Positions 63,555-64,000 of a DNA stretch of 64,000 nt are shown in pieces. Below the pieces are notes generated by a model. The model ran no database searches. It was not told the origin of the DNA and worked only from the letters and a program-made list of their open reading frames with translations. The stretch comes from Acanthaster planci (lineage: Eukaryota; Echinodermata; Asteroidea; Valvatida; Acanthasteridae), in NCBI RefSeq assembly GCF_001949145.1, contig NW_019091381.1, positions 1,695,873 to 1,759,872 of the forward strand, given 5' to 3'. Position 1 is the stretch's first letter. Every line of letters starts with the position of its first letter. The translations under genes and the position numbers were made by a program.

Positions 63555-63753
63555 CTATCTATAATCATAGCTTCCCCTGTAGCCGTAATCTTGTGACCCA
63601 TGGGTCTGGTACCCATACCCCTCTTGCAATGGTCGGCCATACTCATCAACGGCTGGTCCCCCATAGACCTCTAACGGCTGGCCATATTCATCGATGGCCT
63701 GTCCCCCCAGGACGTACTGGAGACGCGAATCAGGGCGGAACTCTTGGCTATAT
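63555..63753 (-). CDS. Terminal exon of an unrecognised Tyr/Gly-rich protein
   Basis: A 199-bp last exon with a good acceptor (polypyrimidine then CCCCAG) and a TAG stop. It encodes 65 residues plus one split codon, so the preceding exon must end with two bases of a codon. The product has two copies of a short repeat (AIDEYGQPLEVYGG and AVDEYGRPLQEGYG) and ends DYGYRGSYDYR, being rich in Tyr, Gly and acidic residues. I do not recognise it. Such tails occur in extracellular matrix, RNA-binding and membrane proteins, and nothing here decides among them. The upstream part of the gene lies mostly or wholly outside the window. Confidence 0.5.
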
Positions 63754-64000
63754 CTGGGGCAAAAAAGTGAGGGAAAGATGGCTATGATGAGAAGCAGCTG
63801 CGAAAAATTCAGGGATGTTTAAGTCATTTCTTATCCGATGATGCTGCATGATAAGCCTTGAAGTCCTTCAACCCCTTCGCTACGGAGGACTGCTACTTCC
63901 GCAGCATTGTGTGAGGATTAGTGCATACCACACATACAGTCTATTCACCACCCAGCTGCTGGTTCAATGGGGCTTGCTGCTGGACAAAGCCCTCCATTCA
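63754..64000. other. Window end: presumed intron, possible upstream exon
   Basis: The last 60 bases on the minus strand encode Gln-rich MEGFVQQQAPLNQQLG followed by a donor-like GTGAAT, which could be the preceding exon. Its phase in that frame (one base left over) does not fit the exon at 63753 (two needed), so I leave it unassigned. Confidence 0.25.

Overview
The window is nuclear DNA of an intron-rich animal, not a prokaryote. AT-rich non-coding DNA surrounds short exons with GT/AG borders that join in phase into complete conserved animal proteins. Best guess: an invertebrate deuterostome, probably an echinoderm. Grounds are a single Unc18 gene close to vertebrate STXBP1, very frequent TACATGTA-type words, and a fold-back transposon of the kind described as TU elements in sea urchin. 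The species is inferred, not proven.

Layout. At 945-1646 (-) lies an unrecognised three-exon gene for a small secreted peptide precursor. At 5732-20749 (-) is a 22-exon STKLD1-type kinase with armadillo repeats. At 22365-24216 (-) is prefoldin subunit 6, head-to-head (127 bp between start codons) with the 18-exon Unc18/STXBP1 gene at 24344-41646 (+). Then come three genes in the same orientation on the minus strand: URM1 (45844-48301), NTMT1 (49351-50398) and ACOT9 (51556-56753). An intronless TMEM121-family gene follows at 58444-59448 (+). The last exon of an unrecognised Tyr/Gly-rich protein is at 63555-63753 (-). All exon junctions were worked out by hand from splice sites, reading frame and remembered family sequences.

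The genes are housekeeping and do not form one pathway: chaperone assembly (PFDN6), membrane fusion (Unc18), tRNA thiolation/urmylation (URM1), N-terminal methylation (NTMT1), mitochondrial acyl-CoA hydrolysis (ACOT9). Their grouping is informative: human STXBP1, URM1, NTMT1 and STKLD1 all lie in 9q34, and PFDN6 lies in the paralogous MHC region 6p21, so this looks like a piece of the ancestral (proto-MHC paralogon) linkage group.

Introns and intergenic DNA hold many small non-autonomous DNA transposons: a hAT-like family with an 8-bp target duplication, a TTAA-flanked piggyBac-like element, a fold-back element with tandem-repeat arms, and several short inverted-repeat elements. There are also three intronic minisatellites, two of them touching splice sites, and tRNA-derived SINE-like pieces. 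The most novel candidate is the secreted peptide precursor, with its FEKGNR repeat on two duplicated exon ends.
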